A stretch of 64,000 nucleotides of DNA from Moraxellaceae bacterium (GTDB taxonomy: Bacteria > Pseudomonadota > Gammaproteobacteria > Pseudomonadales > Moraxellaceae), in contig JAUXVU010000023.1 in NCBI GenBank assembly GCA_030680295.1, positions 248,001-312,000 of the forward strand, written 5' to 3'. Positions within the stretch are counted from its first letter, which is position 1, and every line of letters starts with the position of its first letter. The notes beneath the pieces were generated by a model, which did not search any database, was not told the origin of the DNA, and was given only the letters and a program-made list of their open reading frames with translations. A program made the position numbers and the translations under genes. Positions 9,284 to 19,728 of this stretch are shown here, in pieces.

Positions 9284-10747
9284 TCAGGCCGACTGTTGAT
9301 GAACGATGTACTCATCCAAATTGAATCGGCTGAGCTGGCGACGCATTTCAAAGGTAGTCCATGGCCACACGGTGCTATTGCGGCCATTACGATCAATAAA
9401 ATAACTATGGCAACCGCCGCGATTCCATACCGAATCCGCCAGTGCCGCCTGCACACGTTGGTTGAATTCGGCCGTGCGCACCGGGTCTGTCTCAATGCTG
9501 ACAATGCCCTTGGCATGCGCTTGTTTGATGGCATCAACGATATAAGCCAGCTGCGCCTCAATAATGATTAATGCCGAAGAGCTGACCGCAATATTGGGGC
9601 CAAACATCAGGAATCCATTGGGGCAGCCGGCCACCATGGTGCCCATATAACCTTCGGGGCTGCCCTGCCAGACATCCGCCATGCTCTGTCCGTGGCGATT
9701 AAATATACGTTTAGCGATAGGCGGCTCGGCGATCTCAAAGCCGGTGCCCAAAATAATGACATCAGCCTCGCAGCGACTGCCATCGGCTGCAATTAAGGTG
9801 TTGCCCTCAATCGCGGTCAAGGCACTACTGACCACGTTTACATTGGGCTTAACCAGTGCTGGATACCAGTCACTTGACTGCAACACCCGCTTGCAACCGA
9901 TGACGTAATTAGGGCTCAGGCGACGACGCAAGCCTGGGTCTTTCACCGTCAGCTTAAGGTTTAACAGTGCTAGTCGCTGAAACTGTTTCATCGCGGCCAT
10001 GCTTTGCATGCCACCATTAAGCGTTTCAAAAATGCCATAAATGCCGCCACGCACGGCTCGCTGCACCAAGGGCAAACGTTTGAATAACTGCTGCACTAAT
10101 GGCGGCAAGGACTGGTCCATTTTAGGCAATACCCAATGCGGGGTGCGCTGGAATACCGTCAGCTGAGCCACTAATGGCTGGATGGCTGGCACAAATTGAA
10201 TGGCTGAAGCACCAGTACCAATCACCGCCACCCGCTTACCTTTTAGATCTAGGTCGTGGCGCCAGCGTGAGGAGTGAAAAATTTCGCCCTGAAAGTCGTT
10301 CAGACCGGGCAGATTGGGCAGCACCGGCTCATGCATGGGGCCGCAGGCCATAATGGTAAAACGAGAGCGAAACTCACCCTGTGACGTCTTAACAATCCAG
10401 CAGGCTTCTGAGTCAGACCACCCCGCACTCAACACTTCGTGCTGGAATTTCACATGAGGCAGCACATCAAATTTTGAGGCCACACTTTGCAAATAACGTT
10501 TAATTTCAGCTTGGCCAGCAAACACACGACTCCACTCAGGGTTCGGTGCAAACGAATAGGAATACAGCGCTGATGGCACATCACAGGCGCAGCCGGGATA
10601 GGTGTTTTCGCGCCAGACTCCACCTAACTCTTCAGCCTTTTCCATCAGTAAGAAGTCAGTAATGCCGGCTTCGCGTAGTTTGATGGCCGCGCCAATACCG
10701 GCAAAACCACCCCCTAAAATAATGACTTCGTGAACTGCTGATTTCAT
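9284..10747 (-). CDS. Flavin-containing monooxygenase, Baeyer-Villiger type
   Basis: 487 residues from ATG 10747 (MKSAVHEVIIL); an upstream ATG at 10816 would read through the operator repeats. FAD-binding GGGFAGIG is near the N-terminus, NADPH-binding GTGASA is in the middle, and the Baeyer-Villiger fingerprint FxGxxxHSSxWRHD is present as FQGEIFHSSRWRHD. This group inserts oxygen into ketones to give esters or lactones using NADPH and O2. It is first in a leftward unit with the SDR and the MpaB-like gene and is divergent from a TetR regulator. With the esterases in the window this fits ketone-to-ester-to-acid breakdown, but that pathway is inferred. Confidence 0.85.
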   Translation of the reverse strand: MKSAVHEVIILGGGFAGIGAAIKLREAGITDFLLMEKAEELGGVWRENTYPGCACDVPSALYSYSFAPNPEWSRVFAGQAEIKRYLQSVASKFDVLPHVKFQHEVLSAGWSDSEACWIVKTSQGEFRSRFTIMACGPMHEPVLPNLPGLNDFQGEIFHSSRWRHDLDLKGKRVAVIGTGASAIQFVPAIQPLVAQLTVFQRTPHWVLPKMDQSLPPLVQQLFKRLPLVQRAVRGGIYGIFETLNGGMQSMAAMKQFQRLALLNLKLTVKDPGLRRRLSPNYVIGCKRVLQSSDWYPALVKPNVNVVSSALTAIEGNTLIAADGSRCEADVIILGTGFEIAEPPIAKRIFNRHGQSMADVWQGSPEGYMGTMVAGCPNGFLMFGPNIAVSSSALIIIEAQLAYIVDAIKQAHAKGIVSIETDPVRTAEFNQRVQAALADSVWNRGGCHSYFIDRNGRNSTVWPWTTFEMRRQLSRFNLDEYIVHQQSA

Positions 10748-10777
10748 AACAACACCTTGTTCGTGACTTATCGGCCA

Positions 10778-10815
10778 CTTTCGGAATACAATGTCACTAT
10801 CGGAATTAAATGTCA
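10778..10815. promoter_or_regulatory. Two abutting 19-bp direct repeats, candidate TetR operator
   Basis: Units at 10778-10796 (CTTTCGGAATACAATGTCA) and 10797-10815 (CTATCGGAATTAAATGTCA) match at 16 of 19 positions with no gap. They sit 31 bases upstream of the monooxygenase ATG and 49 bases before the divergent TetR ATG. The minus strand contains TTGACA at the inner edge, a possible -35 box. Position and symmetry suggest control of both genes by the TetR protein. Confidence 0.5.
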
Positions 10816-10863
10816 ATTACTGCTGCCGTCGTCATTTTTTATTGGCTAGGCTAAGATGAGCTC

Positions 10864-13687
<2,824 letters not shown>

Positions 13688-13694
13688 GAATAAA

Positions 13695-13720
13695 GGGGGC
13701 GTTCTGCGCCCCCCTTTTTT
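13695..13720 (+). terminator. Rho-independent terminator of katG
   Basis: GGGGGCG (13695-13701) pairs with CGCCCCC (13707-13713) around TTCTG, followed by C and six T (13715-13720). It starts 7 bases after the katG stop. Confidence 0.9.
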
Positions 13721-13744
13721 AACAACCAAGTTTTAACAACCAAG
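13717..13744 (+). repeat. Perfect 14-bp tandem duplication
   Basis: TTTTAACAACCAAG occurs twice without a gap (13717-13730 and 13731-13744), beginning in the T-run of the katG terminator. It lies between the terminator and the convergent peroxiredoxin gene and looks like a replication-slippage duplication. No function is evident. Confidence 0.85.
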
Positions 13745-13747
13745 TAC

Positions 13748-14401
13748 TTACAACGACTTTTTACAGAAATACCAATCCACACACTCATAACCTTCATCTA
13801 AACGCTTTTCTGCTTCTGCCTGTGTTTTTGGGGGTGGGACAATGACTTTGTCACCAGGCTGCCAACCTTCTGGGGTCGCAATACTATGCTTGTCAGACGT
13901 TTGCATTGCTTTTACTAAACGCAGGATTTCATCAATTGAGCGGCCATTCGACATGGGGTAATAAACCATCGCTCGCAGAATGCCTTTATCGTCAATAATA
14001 AATGTAGCTCTAACTGCCGCAGTATCACTAGCACCCGGCTGAATCATGCCGTAAGCCACCGCCACCCTCATATTCAAGTCAGCAATAATCGGGAATGGAA
14101 TAGTGACACCAAACTTATCTTTGATGCTTTTTGCCCACGCTAAGTGCGAGTGTGTTGAGTCAATAGAAAGCCCTAAAAGTTCACAACCTAAGTCGTTAAA
14201 CTCAGGCGCACGATTAGCAAATGCAATAAATTCAGTGGTGCATACCGGTGTGAAGTCGGCAGGATGAGAAAATAAGACTAACCATTTTCCTTTGTAGTCA
14301 GACAGTGACTTTTCACCAAACGTGGTGGGAGCTTTGAAGTCCGGCGCAGGACGATTTAAGCCGGGCATCGGAGGGTTAACAACGGTATCTTGAGTGGTCA
14401 T
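13748..14401 (-). CDS. Peroxiredoxin, Prx6/AhpC-TSA type
   Basis: 217 residues from ATG 14401 (MTTQDTVV); an upstream in-frame ATG at 14446 adds nothing family-like. The peroxidatic Cys is in HPADFTPVCTTEF, where His in place of the usual Tyr/Phe marks the Prx6 group. A C-terminal YECVDWYFC segment offers resolving cysteines, as in the archaeal-type 2-Cys members of this group. The C-terminal extension with GWQPGDKVIVPPP is typical. It reduces peroxides in the cytoplasm using a thiol donor. It lies between katG (convergent) and the SQR fusion gene (same direction, 137 bases downstream of SQR), so a link to sulfide or persulfide stress is plausible. Confidence 0.9.
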   Translation of the reverse strand: MTTQDTVVNPPMPGLNRPAPDFKAPTTFGEKSLSDYKGKWLVLFSHPADFTPVCTTEFIAFANRAPEFNDLGCELLGLSIDSTHSHLAWAKSIKDKFGVTIPFPIIADLNMRVAVAYGMIQPGASDTAAVRATFIIDDKGILRAMVYYPMSNGRSIDEILRLVKAMQTSDKHSIATPEGWQPGDKVIVPPPKTQAEAEKRLDEGYECVDWYFCKKSL

Positions 14402-14538
14402 ATTCTTCTCCAGTAAGCCGATGAATTTCGACAATAAAATATTCACATATAAAATATATTTTTATAAATTGATTGGTTAAAGTTTTTCAATAGTCTTCAG
14501 CTATAAGTCTATTGAAGTAAGTTTTGAACTAAGGGGGT

Positions 14539-16116
14539 TTAAGCCTCTTTCGATGCTGCTGGCCTTGCTAACCACTCATGCCCTTTCAACATGGCATGCC
14601 AATAAATCGATGGCAGCATCACCGACTTTAAAAACCATGCTGAGCGCCTTGGCACAGTTGGATCAAGAGGAAACGTGGGAAGCAGCTTGCCGCCAAATCC
14701 AAATTCAGCCAGCACAACCTTGCCTTTTTCCACGGTTAATGGGCAGGAGCCATAACCGTCATAACGTGTTGGCATTTCCTGACTGGCTTTGCAGGCCAGT
14801 AAGTTTTCAGCCACCACCACAATTTGTTTACGAACGGCAGCAGCAGTCTTTGCATTGGGTGATGAACACACATCGCCCAACGAAAACACATTGTCATAAC
14901 GCACGTGCTGCAGGGTAAATTGATTAACTTCACACCAGCCTTGGGCATCGGCCAAAGGACTATTACGTACTACGTCTGGTGAGCGCTGTGGCGGCACAAC
15001 ATGCAATACATCAAACGACTTTTTGACGCGTGTGACTTGGCCATCACTGTCCGTCACATCAAACCAGGCCGTTTTGGCTGGACCATCCACTTTGACTAAA
15101 TTAGATTGAAAGGCGAGCTTGGCGTTATATTTTTTAACGTATGCCATCAGTGGAGGCACAAACTCAGCAACACCAAACAGTACGGCACCCGCATTATTGA
15201 GCTCGACATTAATGTGATTTAAAACACCTTGCTTCAGCCAGTGATCACAAGACAAGTACATGGCTTTTTGCGGCGCCCCTGCACACTTTATGGGCATTGG
15301 CGGCTGGGTAAATATAGCGTTGCCTTGCTTTAATCCTTGTACTAACTCCCAGGTATAGGGCGCCAAATCAAAACGATAGTTCGACGTTACGCCATTAGAG
15401 CCCAAGGCATCTTCCAAACCTTCGATACGATCCCAAGCGATCTCAAGACCAGTCGCGACAATCAGAAACTGATACTGAATTTGCTCACCATGGCTTAATA
15501 TGACTGCCTGAGTATCAGGCTCAAAGCATGACACTGCTGCACGAATCCACTCGGCTCCCGGTGGAATCAAATCAACTGTTTTACGTTGGGTTTTCTGAAC
15601 ATCAAACGCACCACCACCAACTAATGTCCATGCCGGTTGGTAATAATGAAATTCGCTGGGCTCAATGATGGCTATCGATAAATCAGGCTGGCGCTTTAAT
15701 AAGCTTGCTGTGATGCCAATACCACCTGCTCCACCACCTACAACCACCACATCATATCGACGAACAGTGTCTACACTGGTTGCTGACTCAGCCAGCACAT
15801 GCAGTGCATGGGCACGATTCCCGGATGCACAAAACGCAAGTACCGGTTTAGGTAACTCACTCAATTGCTGTCGAAGCTTGTCTGCATTAAGGTCAGTGAT
15901 TTGCCCTTTTTCAACAGGCATATAAACCAGTGTAAGACCCAAGCTTTCGGCATGTGCTTTTAACGATAGATGAGTGGGTTGATCCGCACCACCTTCACCA
16001 TCGGGACGCATACAAATGACAGATAAAAAGCCTTGCTGCTGAGCTTGCGTTAACTGCTCTAACGACAATTGACCACACACATGATAAGTCTCGTTAACGC
16101 ATTTCGTTTGCAGCAT
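14539..16116 (-). CDS. DUF442 domain fused to type II sulfide:quinone oxidoreductase
   Basis: 525 residues. Residues 1-110 are a DUF442 (rhodanese/phosphatase-like) domain with loop FCASGNRA (Cys96, Arg101). From residue 121 a flavoprotein begins with VVVVGGGAGGIG. Cysteines in PIKCAGAPQK and GDVCSSPNAKTAAAV fall where the mitochondrial-type SQR (SQOR) family carries its two redox cysteines, so this is probably a true membrane-associated SQR passing electrons from H2S to quinone. The fused DUF442 domain could take or move the sulfane sulfur product. The gene lies 10 bases downstream of the BigR-type repressor gene and is surely co-transcribed with it. This fusion is known in databases but little studied. 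Confidence 0.88.
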   Translation of the reverse strand: MLQTKCVNETYHVCGQLSLEQLTQAQQQGFLSVICMRPDGEGGADQPTHLSLKAHAESLGLTLVYMPVEKGQITDLNADKLRQQLSELPKPVLAFCASGNRAHALHVLAESATSVDTVRRYDVVVVGGGAGGIGITASLLKRQPDLSIAIIEPSEFHYYQPAWTLVGGGAFDVQKTQRKTVDLIPPGAEWIRAAVSCFEPDTQAVILSHGEQIQYQFLIVATGLEIAWDRIEGLEDALGSNGVTSNYRFDLAPYTWELVQGLKQGNAIFTQPPMPIKCAGAPQKAMYLSCDHWLKQGVLNHINVELNNAGAVLFGVAEFVPPLMAYVKKYNAKLAFQSNLVKVDGPAKTAWFDVTDSDGQVTRVKKSFDVLHVVPPQRSPDVVRNSPLADAQGWCEVNQFTLQHVRYDNVFSLGDVCSSPNAKTAAAVRKQIVVVAENLLACKASQEMPTRYDGYGSCPLTVEKGKVVLAEFGFGGKLLPTFPLDPTVPRRSAWFLKSVMLPSIYWHAMLKGHEWLARPAASKEA

Positions 16117-16126
16117 AGTGACGACC

Positions 16127-16477
16127 TTAATGTGATTGTTTTTGATTTATTTCTTCACGAACCTTTCCGCAATACAAACCTGACAATGTCTTCATCACCT
16201 CTACTACTTCGTGATTTGCCAAGCTGTAATAAATGTACTTACCTTCGCGTCGGACATTGACCATGCCCTCCTCGCGTAAAATACCCAACTGCTGAGACAG
16301 CGTCGGCTGACGAATGCCTACCAAAGACTCCAACTCACCGACATTGCACTCACCCTCTGTGAGCTGACACAGGAGTAACAAGCGATCTTCATTTGCCAAC
16401 ACCTTAAGCAAGGAGCAGGCCTTATTCGCAGAGTCGCGCAGCATAGACACGGCTTCTGATGAAAGTTCATGATTCAT
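16127..16477 (-). CDS. bigR: ArsR-family repressor of the BigR/SqrR persulfide-sensing type
   Basis: 116 residues from ATG 16477 (MNHELSSEA), preceded by a GAGGTGAAG ribosome site; ATG 16519 is a weaker alternative inside the operator. A winged helix is visible: ACSLLKVLANEDRLLLLCQL, VGIRQPTLSQQLGILREEGMV and RREGKYIYYSL. Cys44 (EGECNVGEL) and Cys103 (LYCGK) occupy the positions of the two cysteines that form a sulfur bridge in BigR/SqrR. Such proteins release DNA when persulfides appear. It heads the leftward SQR transcript and faces the persulfide dioxygenase gene across a shared inverted repeat, so it should control both sides. Confidence 0.88.
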   Translation of the reverse strand: MNHELSSEAVSMLRDSANKACSLLKVLANEDRLLLLCQLTEGECNVGELESLVGIRQPTLSQQLGILREEGMVNVRREGKYIYYSLANHEVVEVMKTLSGLYCGKVREEINQKQSH

Positions 16478-16510
16478 TGGCTTCACCTCTTTATCAATTA
16501 TTAAACACTT

Positions 16511-16537
16511 TATTGACAAATAGATTGTCTGTCAATA
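16511..16537. promoter_or_regulatory. Inverted repeat, candidate BigR-type operator
   Basis: TATTGACA (16511-16518) and TGTCAATA (16530-16537) are perfect 8-base arms with an 11-base spacer, lying between the divergent repressor and dioxygenase genes. Both arms contain a TTGACA hexamer, one on each strand, so they can double as -35 boxes of the two divergent promoters. Binding by the adjacent ArsR-type repressor would silence both directions. Confidence 0.65.
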
Positions 16538-16572
16538 ATATCAAAAAATCTTAATTGTTCTGGGGTGTGGTC

Positions 16573-17436
16573 ATGTCTGTGCAAATTCAGTCTTTTTTTG
16601 ACACACAAACAAGCACCGTTACCTATGTTGTGCACGCTGGTCAGGGCTCCCCTTGCGCCATTATTGACTCTGTTTTGGATTACGACTTTCGCTCAGGTCG
16701 CACTAGTACATCCTCTGCTGATGAGGTCATCGATTATGTGAAGTCTCATGACCTAACAGTTCAGTGGTTACTCGAAACACATGCACATGCTGATCACCTT
16801 TCTGCAGCCCCCTATTTGCAAAAACAACTGGGTGGCACCATCGCCATTGGTGAACACATTAAGCATGTTCAGGGGGTCTTTAAGAAGATATTTAACCTAG
16901 AGCCTGAGTTTTGCTTAGATGGCTCTCAGTTTGGCTACTTATTCAAAGATAACGAAACATTTCTCATCGGTGATGTTAAGGCCCAAGCCATTCACGTGCC
17001 AGGACACACACCTGCCGACATGGCATACATCATTGAAGAAAAGCATGTGTTTGTGGGCGACACCTTATTTATGCCTGATGTTGGTTCAGCTCGCTGCGAC
17101 TTTCCCGGTGGCAATGCACACACCCTGTATCAGTCTACACGTCGCATATTGTCACTAGCTGATGACACAACTTTGTATATGTGTCATGACTACCCTCCCA
17201 CCAATCGTGCAGCGTCATGGATTACTACTGTTGCAGAGCAGCGTGTAAAAAATATTCACTTACACGATGGCGTTTCAGAGGCAGAGTTTGTCGCCATGCG
17301 TTCTGCTCGTGATAGCACATTAGACATGCCAAACTTAATTCTGCCTTCGATTCAAATCAATATTCGCGCGGGCAACTTACCGCCAGCGGAAAGCAATGGG
17401 ACCAGCTACTTAAAGATCCCTTTAAACGCGCTTTAA
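16573..17436 (+). CDS. Persulfide dioxygenase-like MBL-fold protein
   Basis: 287 residues from ATG 16573. The ETHE1/persulfide-dioxygenase subgroup is suggested by THAHADH (His70, His72, Asp74, His75), HVPGHTPADMAY, FVGDTLFMPDVGSARCDFPGG and MCHDYPP. These enzymes use mononuclear iron and O2 to oxidise glutathione persulfide to sulfite in the cytoplasm. No rhodanese domain is fused. It is the first gene of a rightward operon with SulP, DUF3365 and cioAB, and lies opposite the BigR-type repressor. SQR on one side and this enzyme on the other give a complete H2S to persulfide to sulfite route. An older name for members next to bigR is Blh. Confidence 0.85.
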   Translation: MSVQIQSFFDTQTSTVTYVVHAGQGSPCAIIDSVLDYDFRSGRTSTSSADEVIDYVKSHDLTVQWLLETHAHADHLSAAPYLQKQLGGTIAIGEHIKHVQGVFKKIFNLEPEFCLDGSQFGYLFKDNETFLIGDVKAQAIHVPGHTPADMAYIIEEKHVFVGDTLFMPDVGSARCDFPGGNAHTLYQSTRRILSLADDTTLYMCHDYPPTNRAASWITTVAEQRVKNIHLHDGVSEAEFVAMRSARDSTLDMPNLILPSIQINIRAGNLPPAESNGTSYLKIPLNAL

Positions 17437-17449
17437 TAAAGGAGTCACC

Positions 17450-19165
17450 ATGGCTTTTTTACCGCTATGGTTAAGGCAATATCAACGTCGCGACTTAAGT
17501 GATGACGCGCTTGCGGGTACGATTACGGCAATTTTGTTAGTACCACAGGCGCTAGCTTATGCCTTACTTGCAGGCCTACCACCAGAAGTAGGCCTCTATG
17601 CCAGCATCATTCCTCCCATCATTTATGCACTCACCGGCAGCAGCCGGACTTTAGCTGTCGGCCCAGTTGCTGTTGCCGCAGTCATGGTAGCTGCAGCATT
17701 AGCTAACTTCGCTCAGGGCGACCCCGCCTTAGCACTGGCTGGTGCCTTGTGGCTGAGTTTTTTATCCGGCGTATTTCTGCTTTTATTTGCGGCCTTACGA
17801 CTAGGCTGGTTATCTCACTTTGTTAGCCATCCTGTGCTAAATGGTTTCAGCACCGGTGCGGCCATCACCATTATTGGTACTCAACTCCCTACGCTATTGG
17901 GCATCTCAATATCCAGCCAACATGCTTTTATCGGCGCCATCAACGCTTTGTTGCCCGAGCTCAGCAAAACTCAACAGCTCACTTTAATTAGTGGCGCCAC
18001 CGTCATATTGCTGCTGCTTATTTCACGTCATTGGTTAGCCAGCTGGCTAAAACATTTGGGCATGTCGGCCTCATCCGCTGGACTAACAACACGTGTCACT
18101 CCTCTACTCATTGTGGTGTTAGCCATTTTGTTATCCATGCACTTTGACGGAGCTGCACACTTGGCCGTGGTCGGCGGCATTCCTGCCGGACTTCCCATGC
18201 CTTCGTTAGCTTTTTTATGGGTACCGGGCTGGCAAAGCCTAGTCAGCTCAGCGCTGTTAATTGCCCTAATTGCTTATGTCGAAAGCCTTTCCGTGGCCAA
18301 ACTACTGGCCATGCGCCGTCGCCAACGCATCGATGCCAATCAAGAGTTAATGGCATTAGGCAGCACCAATATTGCCTCATCAATTGTTGGTGGCATGCCG
18401 GTTGCTGGAGGCTTTGCTCGTTCCATGGTGAACTTTGAAGCAGGCGCCAAAACACAGCTGGCTTCCATTATTACGGCAAGCTGGGTTGCTTTGGCGGCAT
18501 TGGTGTTTTCCAGTGGTTTAGCCCCCCTGCCCAAAACCGTTTTAGCGGCCATCGTGGTGGTTGCCGTAACGCAATTAATTGATCTGCGTAGCATCCTGAC
18601 CACCTGGCGTTATGACAAACGTGATGGTTTGTCACAAGTTGCCACGGTTATCGGTGTACTGGTTTTAGGCATTGAGCCCGGCTTAATGATTGGCATAGGG
18701 TTGGCGCTGATTTTGTACCTGCATCGCACCAGCAATCCACATATTGCCGTCATTGGCCAGTTAGCAGGCACCGAGCATTTCCGAAATGTGCTGCGCTACT
18801 CCGTTCAAACTTGGCCATCTCTACTTATCGTTCGCATTGATGAAAACTTGTACTTTGCGAATACACCACAGGTCGAAAGCCAGCTTCTATCGTTAGTCGC
18901 AGATCACCCGCATGCCAAGCATTTAGTGCTGGTTTTATCGGGCGTGGCGGCCATTGATGCCAGCGGACTTGAGCTGTTAGAAAGCCTACATGTCTCTTTA
19001 TCTGAAGCAGGAATACAACTGCACTTGGCCGAAGTGAAAGGCCCCGTGATGGACAGGCTGCAAAGTACACACTTTATGCGCACGCTCAATCCATCACATA
19101 TCTACCTTTCAACTCACCAAGCAGTGAACCACTTGATTCAATCTTCATCAGAGGCAACCCTATGA
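17450..19165 (+). CDS. SulP-family anion transporter with STAS domain
   Basis: 571 residues. The start is set by a good ribosome site (AGGAG) before ATG 17450. The membrane part (about residues 10-410) shows SulP hallmarks: LVPQALAYALLAGLPPEVGLYAS and ALTGSSRTLAVGPVAVAAVM near the N-terminus, and a NQELMALGSTNIASS segment near the middle. A cytoplasmic STAS domain follows (about 435-560; LVLSGVAAIDASGLELLESL). SulP proteins move sulfate, bicarbonate or related anions. Its place between persulfide dioxygenase and the oxidase suggests export of sulfite/sulfate or uptake of a sulfur oxyanion; direction is not visible. Its stop overlaps the DUF3365 start (ATGA). Confidence 0.9.
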   Translation: MAFLPLWLRQYQRRDLSDDALAGTITAILLVPQALAYALLAGLPPEVGLYASIIPPIIYALTGSSRTLAVGPVAVAAVMVAAALANFAQGDPALALAGALWLSFLSGVFLLLFAALRLGWLSHFVSHPVLNGFSTGAAITIIGTQLPTLLGISISSQHAFIGAINALLPELSKTQQLTLISGATVILLLLISRHWLASWLKHLGMSASSAGLTTRVTPLLIVVLAILLSMHFDGAAHLAVVGGIPAGLPMPSLAFLWVPGWQSLVSSALLIALIAYVESLSVAKLLAMRRRQRIDANQELMALGSTNIASSIVGGMPVAGGFARSMVNFEAGAKTQLASIITASWVALAALVFSSGLAPLPKTVLAAIVVVAVTQLIDLRSILTTWRYDKRDGLSQVATVIGVLVLGIEPGLMIGIGLALILYLHRTSNPHIAVIGQLAGTEHFRNVLRYSVQTWPSLLIVRIDENLYFANTPQVESQLLSLVADHPHAKHLVLVLSGVAAIDASGLELLESLHVSLSEAGIQLHLAEVKGPVMDRLQSTHFMRTLNPSHIYLSTHQAVNHLIQSSSEATL

Positions 19166-19728
19166 GCCATCGCACGCGCCCAGTTGTGGTGCTTTCTTCA
19201 CTATTACTTTTGTCGGCGAGTGTGATTGCTAGCCCATTAAATACCTTAGATGAAGAGGCCAATCGACTATCGTCAGCCTTTGCAGGTGAGCTAATGTCTG
19301 CCTTGATGCAGGCTGTTAGCAAAGGTGGACATCCTTTAGGTGTCACCACCTGCCAAGTCATTGCACCTGCGATTGCCGCAAAATATAGTCAAGATGGTTG
19401 GCATGTTGGCAGAACGTCTTTACAGGTTAGGAACGCCAACAATATGCCTGATGATTGGGAGCGTGACGTGTTGCTGCAGTTTGCTGAGGCCAGAAAGCAA
19501 TTACCGGATCAAGTGCCAACGTCCGTGAGCACACTCACTGACGACGGTTATCGCTACATGCGCCCAATTGTTTTGGCTCAACCCTGTCTTGCATGTCACG
19601 GACAAGCTATTAACGAGCCAACACAGACTGCCATAAGCACGGCCTATCCAGCTGATAAGGCAACGGGTTATCAGGTTGGTGATATTCGTGGTGCTTTCAC
19701 TTTAAGCAAAGTCATGGGAGCAAACTAA
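19162..19728 (+). CDS. Periplasmic DUF3365 c-type haem protein
   Basis: 188 residues with a signal peptide (VVVLSSLLLLSASVIASP). The DUF3365 (Tll0287-like) fold is indicated by RPIVLAQPCLACHGQ, where CLACH is a covalent haem-binding motif, and by the C-terminal AYPADKATGYQVGDIRGAF. The known structure in this family is a haem sensor-like domain, often fused to signalling modules; here it stands alone. It is translationally coupled on both sides (ATGA with SulP, TAATG with cioA). It could donate electrons to, or sense gas or redox state for, the oxidase unit. Role is inferred only from context. Confidence 0.85.
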   Translation: MSHRTRPVVVLSSLLLLSASVIASPLNTLDEEANRLSSAFAGELMSALMQAVSKGGHPLGVTTCQVIAPAIAAKYSQDGWHVGRTSLQVRNANNMPDDWERDVLLQFAEARKQLPDQVPTSVSTLTDDGYRYMRPIVLAQPCLACHGQAINEPTQTAISTAYPADKATGYQVGDIRGAFTLSKVMGAN

